DNA of 34,209 nucleotides from REEB481 sp964586595 (GCA_964586595.1 CAZPHB010000023.1:1-34209), one strand, 5' to 3'. Shown: positions 16,237-25,470, counted from the first letter of the stretch. Program-made: numbers and translations. Notes: generated by a model from the letters alone, not told the origin.

Positions 16237-16244
16237 GAACTTTG
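16237..16244 (+). promoter_or_regulatory. -7-like box (GAACTTTG) of the porin gene
   Basis: One mismatch to TAnnTTTG, 7 nt before the ATG at 16252. It shares the 92-bp divergent intergenic region with the minus-strand box at 16166-16173. Confidence 0.4.
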
Positions 16245-16251
16245 CAAAAAC

Positions 16252-18120
16252 ATGCGCCGCTTTTTCAGCATACTGCTGTTGCTTTCCGCTTCCTTTTCCG
16301 AGCTGTCTGCCCAGTTGGACATGGCCGCCTCCGGCAGCCCGGCCGCCGATACCGGTTTACGGGTAAAACCCCGTGTACAGTCTTGGGAATCGTACCTGCT
16401 GCAACCCAATAAGTTCCAAACGCTGGACACTGCCTTAGATTTTGTCCATCGCTATGCGCCGCTCACACAAACAGAACACGCCTGGCAGGATTTGGGTCAT
16501 GCGGGTGCGCCGGCAAAAAACCTGATTCCATCAGCCATCCAACCCGCCGGGCTGCGCAGCGGTTTTGACGCGTACCGCATGTTGCTGCGCCCCGGCATGA
16601 ACCTGGTGTACAACGCTAGTAATCCATATTCTCGTTTTCAGTACACACAGGGAAGCCAGGGGCTCATCGGCCTTCAGGCCCTGCACACCCAAAATATTAC
16701 GCCGGGCTGGAATACCACCATCGACTACCACAGCCTGCAAAGCCAGGGTTTGTACGAACACAGCAGCCACAAGCAAAGAAATGTTCAGGCCGCCAGCCAT
16801 TACGCAGCTCCCAATGGCCGCTACCTGAACCGCATCACCACAACCTGGAACAGGTTTGAGCGAAACGAACACTGGGGCGTACGCGATACCGCCCGCCTGT
16901 TCAGCCAACAGCCTTCCATCTTCCTCCCAAGGAATGAAAGCGCCAACAGCAGCTACTTCCAAAGCCATCACGAAGTGCATCAGCATTACAAACTGGCCGA
17001 TTCAGGGCTCTTTTCCGGTCTGAGCCTGGTCCACCGGATGCGTTACACACGTGAACGCTTTGAATACCAAGACCAAAACAGCCCGGATTCTTTTTACGGA
17101 CCTTTCAACTTCTACCAAATGCAAGGCTGTGCCGACAGCTTTTACCTCAGAGAAGCAGCCACGGAAGCTGGATTCATGCTGCAACAGCAGCAACAAACGA
17201 AACCCTGGAACTTGTTGGTTCTGGGTGGCATCAGCCATATTCGCGCCGGAGCCTATCGCGCCGTGCCGGGTAACTACCATAATTCGTGGGTGAAAACCTC
17301 CTTGTCTTACGGGCTCCCTGAAAATAATGCCAGCAACGCCCAGGTGAATGCCATTCAATACTTCAGCGGCTACAATGCCGGTGATTACCTGGTAGATGCA
17401 CGGGCAACACTGGTGAAAGAAAACCGCTTCAGCGGTTTTCAGTACGTGGCTCAAAGAAACCGCGCCGGCTTTACAGATCAGTTCTACTTCAGCAAACACT
17501 TTTCATGGAACAATGCGTTTAATCCTGTACGCACCGCTGAGTGGCGCCTGCGGGCGGGTTTATCATTGGCAAACCACCTGTTGGAGGTTTATTACCGCAG
17601 CGGCTCCGTGCGCGATCTGGTGTATATGAACAGCGCGCTTAACATGACGCAAACCAAAGATGCCGTCACCTTCGGAGACCTGGCCATAAACACGCGTTCT
17701 GCCTGGAGGCATTTCTACCTGAACAACCACATCCACTTCATGGGCAGTTCGAACACCACCGTGTTGCCGGTGCCTCAGTGGAGCGGAACACACAGCCTGG
17801 GATATAAAGGATTGTGGTTCAATGGTGTGCTTCGCATCCGCGCCGGCCTTGACGTTTGGTGGTATAGCCGTTTCAACGGCTATGGGTACCATCCCGCCAC
17901 CGGCCGCTTTTATGTACAACAAAACAAATTTGGCGCTTATCCACTCGTAGATTTCTTCGTGAATGGCGAAGTGAAGAACCTTCAATTCTATGTGAAAATG
18001 GAACACCTGAACCAAGGCTTGTATCCATTGTCAAACGAAGTGCCTTATTGGTCTGCGGCGGGTTACGCCTTCGAGCCTCGTCGTTTTAGGCTGGGTTTGC
18101 GCTGGGGATTTTTTAATTGA
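16252..18120 (+). CDS. Putative porin (Porin_10 family, PF14121)
   Basis: 622 aa from the ATG at 16252; an in-frame GTG at 16234 would add six residues before the signal peptide and lies on the promoter-like box. Signal peptide residues 1-20 (ELSAQ). The rest is strand-rich with abundant Tyr, Asn and Gly, and the order of motifs matches the Bacteroidota putative porin family: a DLGHAGAPAKNL segment near 77-88, GFDAYRMLL near 103-111, NASNPYSRFQYTQGSQG, and an aromatic end strand. It is an outer-membrane barrel by prediction; the substrate is unknown. Downstream lie 159 bp and katG in the same direction, without an obvious terminator between. Confidence 0.85.
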   Translation: MRRFFSILLLLSASFSELSAQLDMAASGSPAADTGLRVKPRVQSWESYLLQPNKFQTLDTALDFVHRYAPLTQTEHAWQDLGHAGAPAKNLIPSAIQPAGLRSGFDAYRMLLRPGMNLVYNASNPYSRFQYTQGSQGLIGLQALHTQNITPGWNTTIDYHSLQSQGLYEHSSHKQRNVQAASHYAAPNGRYLNRITTTWNRFERNEHWGVRDTARLFSQQPSIFLPRNESANSSYFQSHHEVHQHYKLADSGLFSGLSLVHRMRYTRERFEYQDQNSPDSFYGPFNFYQMQGCADSFYLREAATEAGFMLQQQQQTKPWNLLVLGGISHIRAGAYRAVPGNYHNSWVKTSLSYGLPENNASNAQVNAIQYFSGYNAGDYLVDARATLVKENRFSGFQYVAQRNRAGFTDQFYFSKHFSWNNAFNPVRTAEWRLRAGLSLANHLLEVYYRSGSVRDLVYMNSALNMTQTKDAVTFGDLAINTRSAWRHFYLNNHIHFMGSSNTTVLPVPQWSGTHSLGYKGLWFNGVLRIRAGLDVWWYSRFNGYGYHPATGRFYVQQNKFGAYPLVDFFVNGEVKNLQFYVKMEHLNQGLYPLSNEVPYWSAAGYAFEPRRFRLGLRWGFFN

Positions 18121-18255
18121 TCACTGCCCCGATAATCTACTGTGTTTTTTAGTGACGCATGCGCCTCAAACAATCTTTAAAGCACTGTGTTGTTCCTATG
18201 TCTGAAATCAAACACCGACTTATGAAAAACAAGTACTCCGGAAGGTTCAGGCTTC

Positions 18256-18263
18256 TAATTTTG
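18256..18263 (+). promoter_or_regulatory. -7 box (TAATTTTG) of katG
   Basis: Exact match to TAnnTTTG, 16 nt before the katG ATG. No clear TTTG is visible at -33, and I could not recognise an OxyR or PerR site in 18121-18255. Confidence 0.5.
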
Positions 18264-18279
18264 CATACGGAAATCATCT

Positions 18280-20499
18280 ATGGAACATTATAAAAACGAA
18301 AACGCATCATCAGAAAAGTGCCCATTTATGGGCGGATCCGTGAAACAAGCGGCTGGTGGCGGAACACACAACCGCGACTGGTGGCCCAATCAGCTCAAAC
18401 TGAACATCTTGCGCCAAAACTCAAACCTCTCCAATCCCATGGAGCCCGGCTTCAACTACGCCGAGGCATTTAAGAGTCTGGATTTGGCAGTAGTGAAAAA
18501 AGACATCGAGGCGCTCATGACCAACTCCCAGGAATGGTGGCCCGCCGACTACGGTCACTACGGTCCCTTGTTCATCCGCATGGCCTGGCACAGTGCAGGA
18601 ACCTACCGCATCTCGGACGGACGCGGTGGCGGCGGATCCGGAACACAGCGTTTCGCTCCTTTGAACAGCTGGCCCGACAATACCAACCTCGATAAAGCAC
18701 GCCTGCTCTTGTGGCCGGTGAAACAGAAGTACGGCAACAAACTTTCATGGGCTGACCTCATGATACTCGCCGGAAATTGCGCATTGGAATCGATGGGCTT
18801 CAAAACCTTTGGATTTGCCGGAGGTCGTGAAGACGTTTGGGAACCCGAAGAAGACGTGTATTGGGGTTCTGAAAAGGAATGGCTCGCCGACCAGCGTTAC
18901 GAAGGCGACCGCGAACTGGAAAACCCACTCGCCGCAGTTCAGATGGGTCTTATTTACGTGAATCCGGAAGGCCCTAACGGCAACCCCGATCCAATTGCCG
19001 CCGCGCGCGACATCCGCGAAACTTTCGGTCGTATGGCCATGAACGATGAAGAAACCGTTGCCCTGATTGCCGGTGGCCATACCTTCGGTAAAACCCACGG
19101 AGCCGGTGACCCATCCAAATATGTAGGAAGAGAACCTGCAGCTGCATCCATCGAAGAGATGAGCATGGGTTGGAAGAACACCATGGGTTCCGGAAATGGC
19201 GTGAACACCATCACCAGCGGTCTCGAAGGAGCCTGGACCACGACGCCAACAAAATGGAGCAACAACTACTTCGAAAACCTGTTCGGTTACGAATGGGAAC
19301 TGACCAAAAGTCCTGCCGGTGCACATCAATGGAAACCCAAAGGTGGCGCTGGCGCCGGTACTGTTCCCGATGCACATGACCCCGCAGTGAAGCATGCGCC
19401 CATGATGCTCACCACCGACCTTGCCCTGCGCATGGATCCGGCGTATGAGCAAATTTCCCGCCGCTTCTACGAAAACCCAGATGCTTTCGCCGACGCATTT
19501 GCCCGCGCATGGTTCAAACTGACACACCGCGATATGGGTCCACGTGCCCGCTACCTCGGACCCGAAGTTCCGGCAGAAGTTTTGGTTTGGCAGGATCCTA
19601 TCCCCGCGGTAAACCATCCTCTGGTTGATGCCGCTGATGTGGACAACCTGAAAAAACAAATCCTCGAATCCGGACTAAGCGTGGCCGAGCTGGTGAGCAC
19701 GGCATGGGCTTCTGCTTCCACCTTCCGCGGTTCCGACAAACGCGGTGGCGCCAATGGTGCCCGCATTCGCCTCAACCCCATGAAAAACTGGGAAGCGAAC
19801 AACCCTGTACAACTGGCTAAAGTGCTTGACAAACTGGAACACATCCGCACAGCGTTCAACACAGCACAAAACGGAGGTAAGCAAATTTCTGTAGCCGATA
19901 TGATCGTGCTTGCCGGTTGTGCAGCAGTAGAAAAAGCCGCGCATGACGCCGGACATCCTGTTCAGGTGCCCTTCACTCCAGGCCGTGGCGACGCCACCCA
20001 GGAGCATACCGATGTTGATTCCATCGCCGTACTCGAACCTAAGGCCGACGGATTCCGCAACTACCTACGCCCCGGTTTAAAAACTGCCGCTGAAGAACTG
20101 CTCATCGACAAAGCACAACTGCTCAGACTCACCGCGCCCGAAATGACCGCATTGTTCGGTGGCATGCGCGCGTTGGGGGCAAACTACAACGGCAGCAAAC
20201 ACGGCGTATTCACCCAGCATCCCGGCGTACTCAGCAATGATTATTTCGTGAACCTGCTCGACCTGAACACTACCTGGAGCGCCACCTCAGACGCACAACA
20301 GGAGTTCGAAGGACGCGACCGCAAAACAGGTGCTGTGAAATGGACCGCTACCCGCGTGGATCTGATCTTCGGCTCCAACTCAGAACTGCGTGCGATTGCC
20401 GAAGTTTATGGATGCAACGACGGAAAAACGAAGTTTGTACACGACTTCGTTGCTGCCTGGAACAAGGTGATGAACCTCGATCGGTTCGACCTCGTTTGA
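18280..20499 (+). CDS. katG: Catalase-peroxidase
   Basis: 739 aa, full length with both tandem peroxidase domains (N-terminal about 60-430, C-terminal about 440-735, the second heme-free). Active-site residues R100, W103 and H104 are in FIRMAWHSAGTYR. The Met-Tyr-Trp cross-link that gives catalase activity is intact: W103, Y226 (in GLIYVNPEG) and M252 (in FGRMAMND). The proximal heme ligand is H267 in AGGHTFGKTHG. KatG removes hydrogen peroxide by catalase and peroxidase reactions in the cytoplasm. It stands alone as a transcription unit with a -7 box at 18256-18263 and a terminator at 20520-20552. No oxyR is adjacent. Confidence 0.97.
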   Translation: MEHYKNENASSEKCPFMGGSVKQAAGGGTHNRDWWPNQLKLNILRQNSNLSNPMEPGFNYAEAFKSLDLAVVKKDIEALMTNSQEWWPADYGHYGPLFIRMAWHSAGTYRISDGRGGGGSGTQRFAPLNSWPDNTNLDKARLLLWPVKQKYGNKLSWADLMILAGNCALESMGFKTFGFAGGREDVWEPEEDVYWGSEKEWLADQRYEGDRELENPLAAVQMGLIYVNPEGPNGNPDPIAAARDIRETFGRMAMNDEETVALIAGGHTFGKTHGAGDPSKYVGREPAAASIEEMSMGWKNTMGSGNGVNTITSGLEGAWTTTPTKWSNNYFENLFGYEWELTKSPAGAHQWKPKGGAGAGTVPDAHDPAVKHAPMMLTTDLALRMDPAYEQISRRFYENPDAFADAFARAWFKLTHRDMGPRARYLGPEVPAEVLVWQDPIPAVNHPLVDAADVDNLKKQILESGLSVAELVSTAWASASTFRGSDKRGGANGARIRLNPMKNWEANNPVQLAKVLDKLEHIRTAFNTAQNGGKQISVADMIVLAGCAAVEKAAHDAGHPVQVPFTPGRGDATQEHTDVDSIAVLEPKADGFRNYLRPGLKTAAEELLIDKAQLLRLTAPEMTALFGGMRALGANYNGSKHGVFTQHPGVLSNDYFVNLLDLNTTWSATSDAQQEFEGRDRKTGAVKWTATRVDLIFGSNSELRAIAEVYGCNDGKTKFVHDFVAAWNKVMNLDRFDLV

Positions 20500-20519
20500 T
20501 TCCTATAACTCTGAATGAT

Positions 20520-20552
20520 AAAAAAGGCGGCCCGATGGACCGCCTTTTTTTT
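20520..20552. terminator. Intrinsic, bidirectional terminator after katG
   Basis: GGCGG (20526-20530) pairs with CCGCC (20540-20544), flanked by A6 upstream and T8 downstream (20545-20552), which extends the stem to about 11 bp. The T-run serves katG; the A-run makes it usable in the other direction. It starts 20 bp after the katG stop. Confidence 0.85.
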
Positions 20553-20571
20553 ATTTCCCTATTCAATACAC

Positions 20572-20605
20572 AAAAAAGACCATCGGGAATAAACCCAATG
20601 GTCTT
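20572..20605 (-). terminator. Intrinsic terminator of the Calx-beta protein gene
   Basis: AAGACCAT (20576-20583) pairs with ATGGTCTT (20598-20605), extended by GGG/CCC around a 6-nt loop. On the minus strand the stem runs into a U-run (A6 at 20572-20577 on the + strand). It begins about 22 bp after the stop codon at 20628. Confidence 0.8.
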
Positions 20606-20627
20606 CTTTGGATCGTTTACTCTTGAA

Positions 20628-23600
20628 TTATTGAACGGTCAGTCGGGCTGCATACCAGCGTCCGTCGGCACAGATGGCGCGCACCAGGTACAAGCCACTG
20701 CTCAGGCCTTCGGTATTCAGCGTTCCGGTTTTTGTAGCAGCGTCGCCAACAACCAATACAGCGCCGCGTGCATCACATAATTCGATGAGCATGGCCGGCT
20801 CAGGCAATTCAAAGTGAACAGCGTTGCCGTGTAGGGGGTTCGGATAAATGCTGAGGTTACCGGCATACAAATCCTGAACACTGTTGGTTTCGTTGTCCTT
20901 AAGCGTTAGCGTGTACACCGAATCGGTTCCGATTTCTGTGCCCCAGTTGTTGTTGCGGATGCTCAGCAACAGGGTTTCATCACCTTCGCTCAGGTTGTCG
21001 TCGAACAAATCCACCTTAAACTTATAGGATGTAGTTCCGGCAGGCAAGGCTATGTCTTTGGCTGCGAAGTTGTAATCGGCGTTAGAAGTGGCGGTTCCAC
21101 CTTTTATGGCCAATCTGAAATTCACCTGTGCGTTGGCATTGGCCACATTGATGGTGATCATCACACTGGAGTCATCTTGCTCGTTAGACGTTCCACTTGT
21201 GGTGCTGAAGCTGATTACAGGTACGGTGAGGTTGGTCACATCGCCGATGTAGCGGGGCACAATCACGTAGGCAGAATCAAACGGTGTTTTGTTGTCAAAC
21301 TGCCCGCCAATACCTGCAATGTTAAAGTAACCTGCCGGAGCCGGTGTTCCATCCACATTGGTTTCTGCATCAATAGACAGGGTATAGGTTTTCACACCAT
21401 TGGTCACCTGTAATTGTTTGAACCCGTTGGCAGACAATGGAACGGCGGGCCAATCAGCCACATTCACCAAACGAACCCTGTCCACGCGAACCACTTGTGA
21501 TTCTGCGCTTTCATCCAAGGTGCTGATGATGCGCGGCGCGCGAACCCTGCCGGTGGTGCTCAGTCTGCGGATGGTATCGAGGAACTGCAGTTGGGTAGTT
21601 CCCTGGAATTGCCCTACAGAACCTTGCACCATAATTGAATCACCTTCTTTTACAGTGTATCCAAAAGTTCCTGAAGGACTGAATACCTGAATGCCTCCGG
21701 TGGTATCAATCACGGTGAACTGCAAACCGGCTACTCGGGTGTTTACCCCGTGAACAACTCCATAAATACGGCAGCGCTTGTTCAGTGAATCGGCAACGCC
21801 TGCTGTTTTCTCGGTGGTGATGTTGCGGATCTTATACACCGGCAAATCATCGCTGCTCAGGTTGATGCTCAGCGTATCAGGTTTGCCAATCTGGCTGTTG
21901 GTGAGTGGTGACAGGGTGAACACCAGCTTCTCGTTTCCTTCATACAGTTCATCATCAATCAATGGAATAGAAATTATCAGACTGTCTGGATCCGATGCGC
22001 CAACAGAATAAATCTTGGAATATGGGTTGAAGGTGAAATCACTTCCTTCTGTGGTGGTGCTCAGCGCAGGTGCGAAACGCAGGATGAAGTCGCTCTGCAC
22101 GTCGTTCTGGTTGGTAACGTTGATGCGGATTTTCGCTGAACCCGCCTTTTCACTCAGGTTCATGGTGTTTTGGTTGAATGAAACCACCGGCGGACGGTCG
22201 TTGTCGCGCATGATGATGGTCATCACGCTGTCTTTGGCCAATGCCAGGGAAGATCCGCTGATGCGCAACACCAGTACTACCGTATCGTTGGGATCTACAA
22301 TGGTTTCGTCAATCACACGTGCGAAGAACTCCAGACTGTCAGGACCGGAAATGTTTCCAAGACTAATGGTGGTGTCGGTATTGGTTTTACCCAAACGGAA
22401 CTCATCGGGAATCAAGGTGCTGTCACCCTTTGATTTAACCAGAATGCGCACCGTGGCTGGAGTATTCAACGCCTTGTCCATCTTTACTTTGATGGAAACT
22501 TTACCGGCGCTCTCTTTAATATTCACCAAAGAACTGCCGAAGCTTACATTGGCGGCATCGTTGTCGATGATGTTGAGCGAATGAGTGCGCTCCAGACCAA
22601 TACCACCGCGCTGAGGGTTGCTCAGGCTGATGGTAGCAATCTCTGTTCCTTCCACAAGATTATCGTCATTGATGACAGCATAGCTGCTGTCCAGTGCCGT
22701 ATAACCGGGTTTGAATGTGATGGTGCGCGGGCGCAGAACCAGGTCTTTGGTTGTTCCGGAATCGGCGGTTCCACTTACATAACCCATCGTTACAGAAGAG
22801 GCAAAATCATTCGCATAACGTCTGCGTACCACCAAAAGGGCTTTGCCGTCACCTTCTCCAACAGAAGAAGAACGCAGCCAGAATTGGAAATCCGGCTGCA
22901 CCAGAGCACACTCTTCTTCGGTGAGGGCAACAGGTGTTGCTGACCCTCCGCTGGTACTCACGGTTGATTTTGAAGTGCTTCCCCAGCCCCAAACACCGTT
23001 GGAGTCGAGGCTTGCATATAATTCCTGGCCGTTTTTCAGGCTGTAGTTTGACACGCGCTGAATTCCATCGCTCAGGTTGTTGGGAATGGTCGTTCCCCAA
23101 TTGCCGCCTTTACCCAATACTTCTGTGGTATAAAAGGTAGCGAGTGAGCCCGGAATAATCCCTGCGCCCTCTACGTAAGTCATGGTAATTGGACGGCCTG
23201 TGCCCTGAATGTTGTCGAACAGTGCAACCATTGATTTTGCCGGTGCCAGACTTTTGCCCCAAATAGCGGTTCCGTTGGTGGAACCTGTTCCAAAGGAAAT
23301 ACAGCGGATGCTGTCGGTGAGGTAGTGTTTTTCAACCATGGAACCAGGGCTGATGGCCTGCATGTGGATCAATGGATATATACTTTGACCGGCGTTGAAA
23401 ATGGCGTTTCCGCTTTGCGCAAAACCAAACCATCCGGTGAACGTACCGCCGAAATCTGTGGTGAAGGTGTCGTGTTGCCCGGCTGCAGTCAGCGATGTGC
23501 TGGAGTTCGCCCTCCACTGTCCGGAGCTGTCCAGCCAAATACCCGTGCCGGCACCGGCTGCGGTAACCAGACCTGTATCGGCAATCTTCATCGCCCGCAC

Positions 23601-23801
23601 CATATACTTATACTGCGTGTTGGGCAAAAGATTGTTGATGGTGGCTTTAAAAACAACAGGAAGCCGTATGCTTCCGCTGCCACCTGCCGTGCTGTACTGT
23701 GGAACCAATAATCCGGTAAACTGCCCGGCAATTGGTTTTTGTGCTGCCAGCCCTAAGGAACTTAGTACCAGCAACATCGGGAAAAATAATCTTCTTTTCA
23801 T
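20628..23801 (-). CDS. Large Calx-beta / OB-fold surface protein with T9SS sorting domain
   Basis: 1057 aa. The signal peptide (1-20) is followed by an N-terminal region of unknown fold (21-300). Calx-beta modules lie at about 305-415, 418-535 and 538-652, each ending in an acidic strand (AVINDDNLVEGTE, DETIVDPND, LIDDELYEGNE) that in this family binds calcium. A pair of OB-fold-like segments follows at about 656-855 (RIYGVVHGVNT, EGDSIMVQGSVGQFQG), then a fourth Calx-beta at 861-970 (LFDDNLSEGDE), and a type A T9SS sorting domain (about 978-1057, LSIYPNPLHGN). It is predicted to be cell-surface attached or released. The OB part resembles the N-terminal domain of YhcR-type nucleases, but no nuclease domain is present. 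The gene stands alone with its own terminator and a candidate promoter at 23825-23850. Confidence 0.88.
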   Translation of the reverse strand: MKRRLFFPMLLVLSSLGLAAQKPIAGQFTGLLVPQYSTAGGSGSIRLPVVFKATINNLLPNTQYKYMVRAMKIADTGLVTAAGAGTGIWLDSSGQWRANSSTSLTAAGQHDTFTTDFGGTFTGWFGFAQSGNAIFNAGQSIYPLIHMQAISPGSMVEKHYLTDSIRCISFGTGSTNGTAIWGKSLAPAKSMVALFDNIQGTGRPITMTYVEGAGIIPGSLATFYTTEVLGKGGNWGTTIPNNLSDGIQRVSNYSLKNGQELYASLDSNGVWGWGSTSKSTVSTSGGSATPVALTEEECALVQPDFQFWLRSSSVGEGDGKALLVVRRRYANDFASSVTMGYVSGTADSGTTKDLVLRPRTITFKPGYTALDSSYAVINDDNLVEGTEIATISLSNPQRGGIGLERTHSLNIIDNDAANVSFGSSLVNIKESAGKVSIKVKMDKALNTPATVRILVKSKGDSTLIPDEFRLGKTNTDTTISLGNISGPDSLEFFARVIDETIVDPNDTVVLVLRISGSSLALAKDSVMTIIMRDNDRPPVVSFNQNTMNLSEKAGSAKIRINVTNQNDVQSDFILRFAPALSTTTEGSDFTFNPYSKIYSVGASDPDSLIISIPLIDDELYEGNEKLVFTLSPLTNSQIGKPDTLSINLSSDDLPVYKIRNITTEKTAGVADSLNKRCRIYGVVHGVNTRVAGLQFTVIDTTGGIQVFSPSGTFGYTVKEGDSIMVQGSVGQFQGTTQLQFLDTIRRLSTTGRVRAPRIISTLDESAESQVVRVDRVRLVNVADWPAVPLSANGFKQLQVTNGVKTYTLSIDAETNVDGTPAPAGYFNIAGIGGQFDNKTPFDSAYVIVPRYIGDVTNLTVPVISFSTTSGTSNEQDDSSVMITINVANANAQVNFRLAIKGGTATSNADYNFAAKDIALPAGTTSYKFKVDLFDDNLSEGDETLLLSIRNNNWGTEIGTDSVYTLTLKDNETNSVQDLYAGNLSIYPNPLHGNAVHFELPEPAMLIELCDARGAVLVVGDAATKTGTLNTEGLSSGLYLVRAICADGRWYAARLTVQ

Positions 23802-23824
23802 GTTGATTGATGGGGATTTCAGCG

Positions 23825-23850
23825 CGAAGATAATTAAATAAAAAACCCAA
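23825..23850 (-). promoter_or_regulatory. Candidate promoter of the Calx-beta protein gene
   Basis: On the minus strand a TTG (23848-23850) and TATCTTCG (23825-23832, one mismatch to TAnnTTTG) are 15 nt apart, with an AT-rich spacer. The -7 box ends 23 nt before the ATG. The spacing is a little short, so this is tentative. Confidence 0.35.
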
Positions 23851-23858
23851 CATCCGCT

Positions 23859-24554
23859 TTAATGCTCCGCCAGCGCCAGCGTGTACGCACTGAACCGCGT
23901 GTACCCATTCCGGTTCAGCGCCAGCACACAGGCTTCAAGAGTTGCTCCCGTAGTAAGCACGTCATCCACCAAACCAATGTGCACGTTGCCGTCCAGGATA
24001 ACATTCCGACAGGCAAAACCTTCCGAAACGTTTCCCCAGCGCAACACCCGCGAAGCTTTCGTTTGGCTTCGTGCAGCAACCTTTCGCCACAAAAGATTAG
24101 AAACCACCGGAAGGCCCAAAACCGAACCCATGCCTCGCGCAATAAGCGCTGCCTGATTGTACCCTCGCTGCCGCAATCGCGCAGCATGTAAAGGTACCGG
24201 AACCAATACATCCGGCAATGCCGTGCCCTGAAGCGCCTGGCCAAATTGCCGTCCCAGCCGCTGCGCCAGCGATGCAGCATCACGGTATTTTATGTGGTGC
24301 AACAGGTTTTGCGTCAGGCCGCTTTTGTGGAAATACAGATAACTGTACACCCCCTGAAATTTTACACGCCCCTGAAAAATCCGGGCAGCAGCAGCAACAC
24401 CATGCAAACCAAAATCAATGCGCGGGAGCCTGCTTACACAAGTCAGGCATAAAGCGGTTTCTGCCTCCAGCAAACCTTCGCCACAACCTGAACACAATTC
24501 CGGATAAAAAAGGCGGGCCACATCCCGCACCACATGCCAGTGATTTGCTCCCAT
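23859..24554 (-). CDS. ComF-family phosphoribosyltransferase-like protein
   Basis: 231 aa, the normal length. An N-terminal zinc-finger-like double-Cys pair (C21-x2-C24 and C36-x2-C39) precedes a type I phosphoribosyltransferase domain with RGYNQA (130-135) and the PRPP-binding loop LVDDVLTTGAT (195-205). ComF is needed for DNA uptake in naturally competent bacteria; in Bacteroidota it is widespread and its exact role is unclear. The gene is followed by the large surface protein gene 57 bp downstream. Upstream lies a 144-bp gap with direct repeats. Confidence 0.9.
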   Translation of the reverse strand: MGANHWHVVRDVARLFYPELCSGCGEGLLEAETALCLTCVSRLPRIDFGLHGVAAAARIFQGRVKFQGVYSYLYFHKSGLTQNLLHHIKYRDAASLAQRLGRQFGQALQGTALPDVLVPVPLHAARLRQRGYNQAALIARGMGSVLGLPVVSNLLWRKVAARSQTKASRVLRWGNVSEGFACRNVILDGNVHIGLVDDVLTTGATLEACVLALNRNGYTRFSAYTLALAEH

Positions 24555-24568
24555 GACGGCAAGTAACG

Positions 24569-24689
24569 CAAGCCTTTGACGCCTTAAACGCGTGCAAGCA
24601 TTTGTATTCGCTTATACACGTTTCCGTTCCATCGAAGCCGCCATTACGTTCAGGCAGCCACAAGCCTTACTGCGACACGTTAAACGCGT
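24569..24689. repeat. Pair of direct repeats upstream of the comF-like gene
   Basis: CAAGCCTT followed by TTAAACGCGT occurs at 24569-24593 (7-nt spacer) and again at 24661-24689 (11-nt spacer), about 95 bp apart. They fill the gap between the comF-like and DUF2200 genes. They could be regulator half-sites or traces of an inserted element. Confidence 0.45.
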
Positions 24690-24698
24690 CCTTGTACC

Positions 24699-25076
24699 TT
24701 ATGAATGATCCGGAGCCACGCGCAAAATCTTTGCAAGTGGCCGGCCCTTCGCCAGTTCGTCCACCAACTTGTCCAGATAGCGGACATTTCGGGTAAGTGG
24801 GTTTTCCAGTTCCTCAATGCGGTATCCACAGATGACTCCGGTGATGAGCCGCGCATTGGGGTGCACACTTGCCCGTTCAAAAAACACCTGAAAGCTCACC
24901 TGTTCCTGAATCAACTCCCTCAGTCGTGCTTCATCAAAACCTGTCAGCCAGAAGATGACCTCGTGCAGCTCTTCCTTGGTTCGGCCCTTCCGCTCCACTT
25001 TGTGCACATAGTGCGGATAGACGGAAGCAAAGGTCAATGTTGCGATGCGCTCATGATGTTCAGGTGTGGCCTTCAT
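24699..25076 (-). CDS. DUF2200 family protein
   Basis: 125 aa, full length for DUF2200 (PF09966). The family pattern is clear: FASVYPHYVHKVERKGRT near 16-33, the VIFWLTGFDE box, a SFQVFFERA stretch, NARLITGVICGYRIEE near 74-89, and RYLDKLVDELAKGRPL near the end. The function of the family is unknown; it is small and cytoplasmic by sequence. Its ATG follows the stop of the DUF1801 gene by 1 bp (TAG-C-ATG), so it is co-translated. GC content here still resembles the left part of the window. Confidence 0.85.
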   Translation of the reverse strand: MKATPEHHERIATLTFASVYPHYVHKVERKGRTKEELHEVIFWLTGFDEARLRELIQEQVSFQVFFERASVHPNARLITGVICGYRIEELENPLTRNVRYLDKLVDELAKGRPLAKILRVAPDHS

Positions 25077-25077
25077 G

Positions 25078-25470
25078 CTATGAAATTCTGATTAAAACAC
25101 CTTTCCTTTTCACCAAGTTTTTATAATCCCATTGAATTTGTCTGGACTTCTGAAGCCAGGAAATCAAATCCTCGACATTCACTTCTTCAGATGATTGATA
25201 AAAAATAGAAGCATCCTTAAACTTGCCGCCTTTGACATTTAATGCTGCTTCATCAAAATCGGCGCCGCTCCAGAACATCAGCCTGATGCCCTTTTTCTGT
25301 TTGCTGTATCCAACTACGGGGTTGCCATCCAAAAACCACACCGGATGCGCGTGCCAGATTTTGCCTTCTGCTTCAGTAAGCACGCTGCTGATGGTTGCCG
25401 CCAGCAAGGCACAGATTTCCTGATCGGTGGCTGATTGCTGCTCGTGGTATGCATGAATTGCTGCTTCCAT
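25078..25470 (-). CDS. DUF1801 domain protein
   Basis: 130 aa from the ATG at 25470 (MEAAIHAYHEQ). An in-frame ATG at 25545 would add 25 basic residues and overlap the upstream toxin gene by 20 bp; I prefer the shorter form because the domain begins soon after it, but the longer one is possible. The DUF1801 (PF08818, YdhG-like fold) features are KIWHAHPVWFLDG, VVGYSKQKKGIRLMFW and the C-terminal DLISWLQKSR helix. Family members include a proposed iron chaperone; the role here is not known. It is followed at 1 bp by the DUF2200 gene. Confidence 0.75.
   Translation of the reverse strand: MEAAIHAYHEQQSATDQEICALLAATISSVLTEAEGKIWHAHPVWFLDGNPVVGYSKQKKGIRLMFWSGADFDEAALNVKGGKFKDASIFYQSSEEVNVEDLISWLQKSRQIQWDYKNLVKRKGVLIRIS

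Noticed and set aside
18121..18279. Possible OxyR/PerR site before katG
   Set aside because: No sequence close to a known consensus could be recognised by eye.
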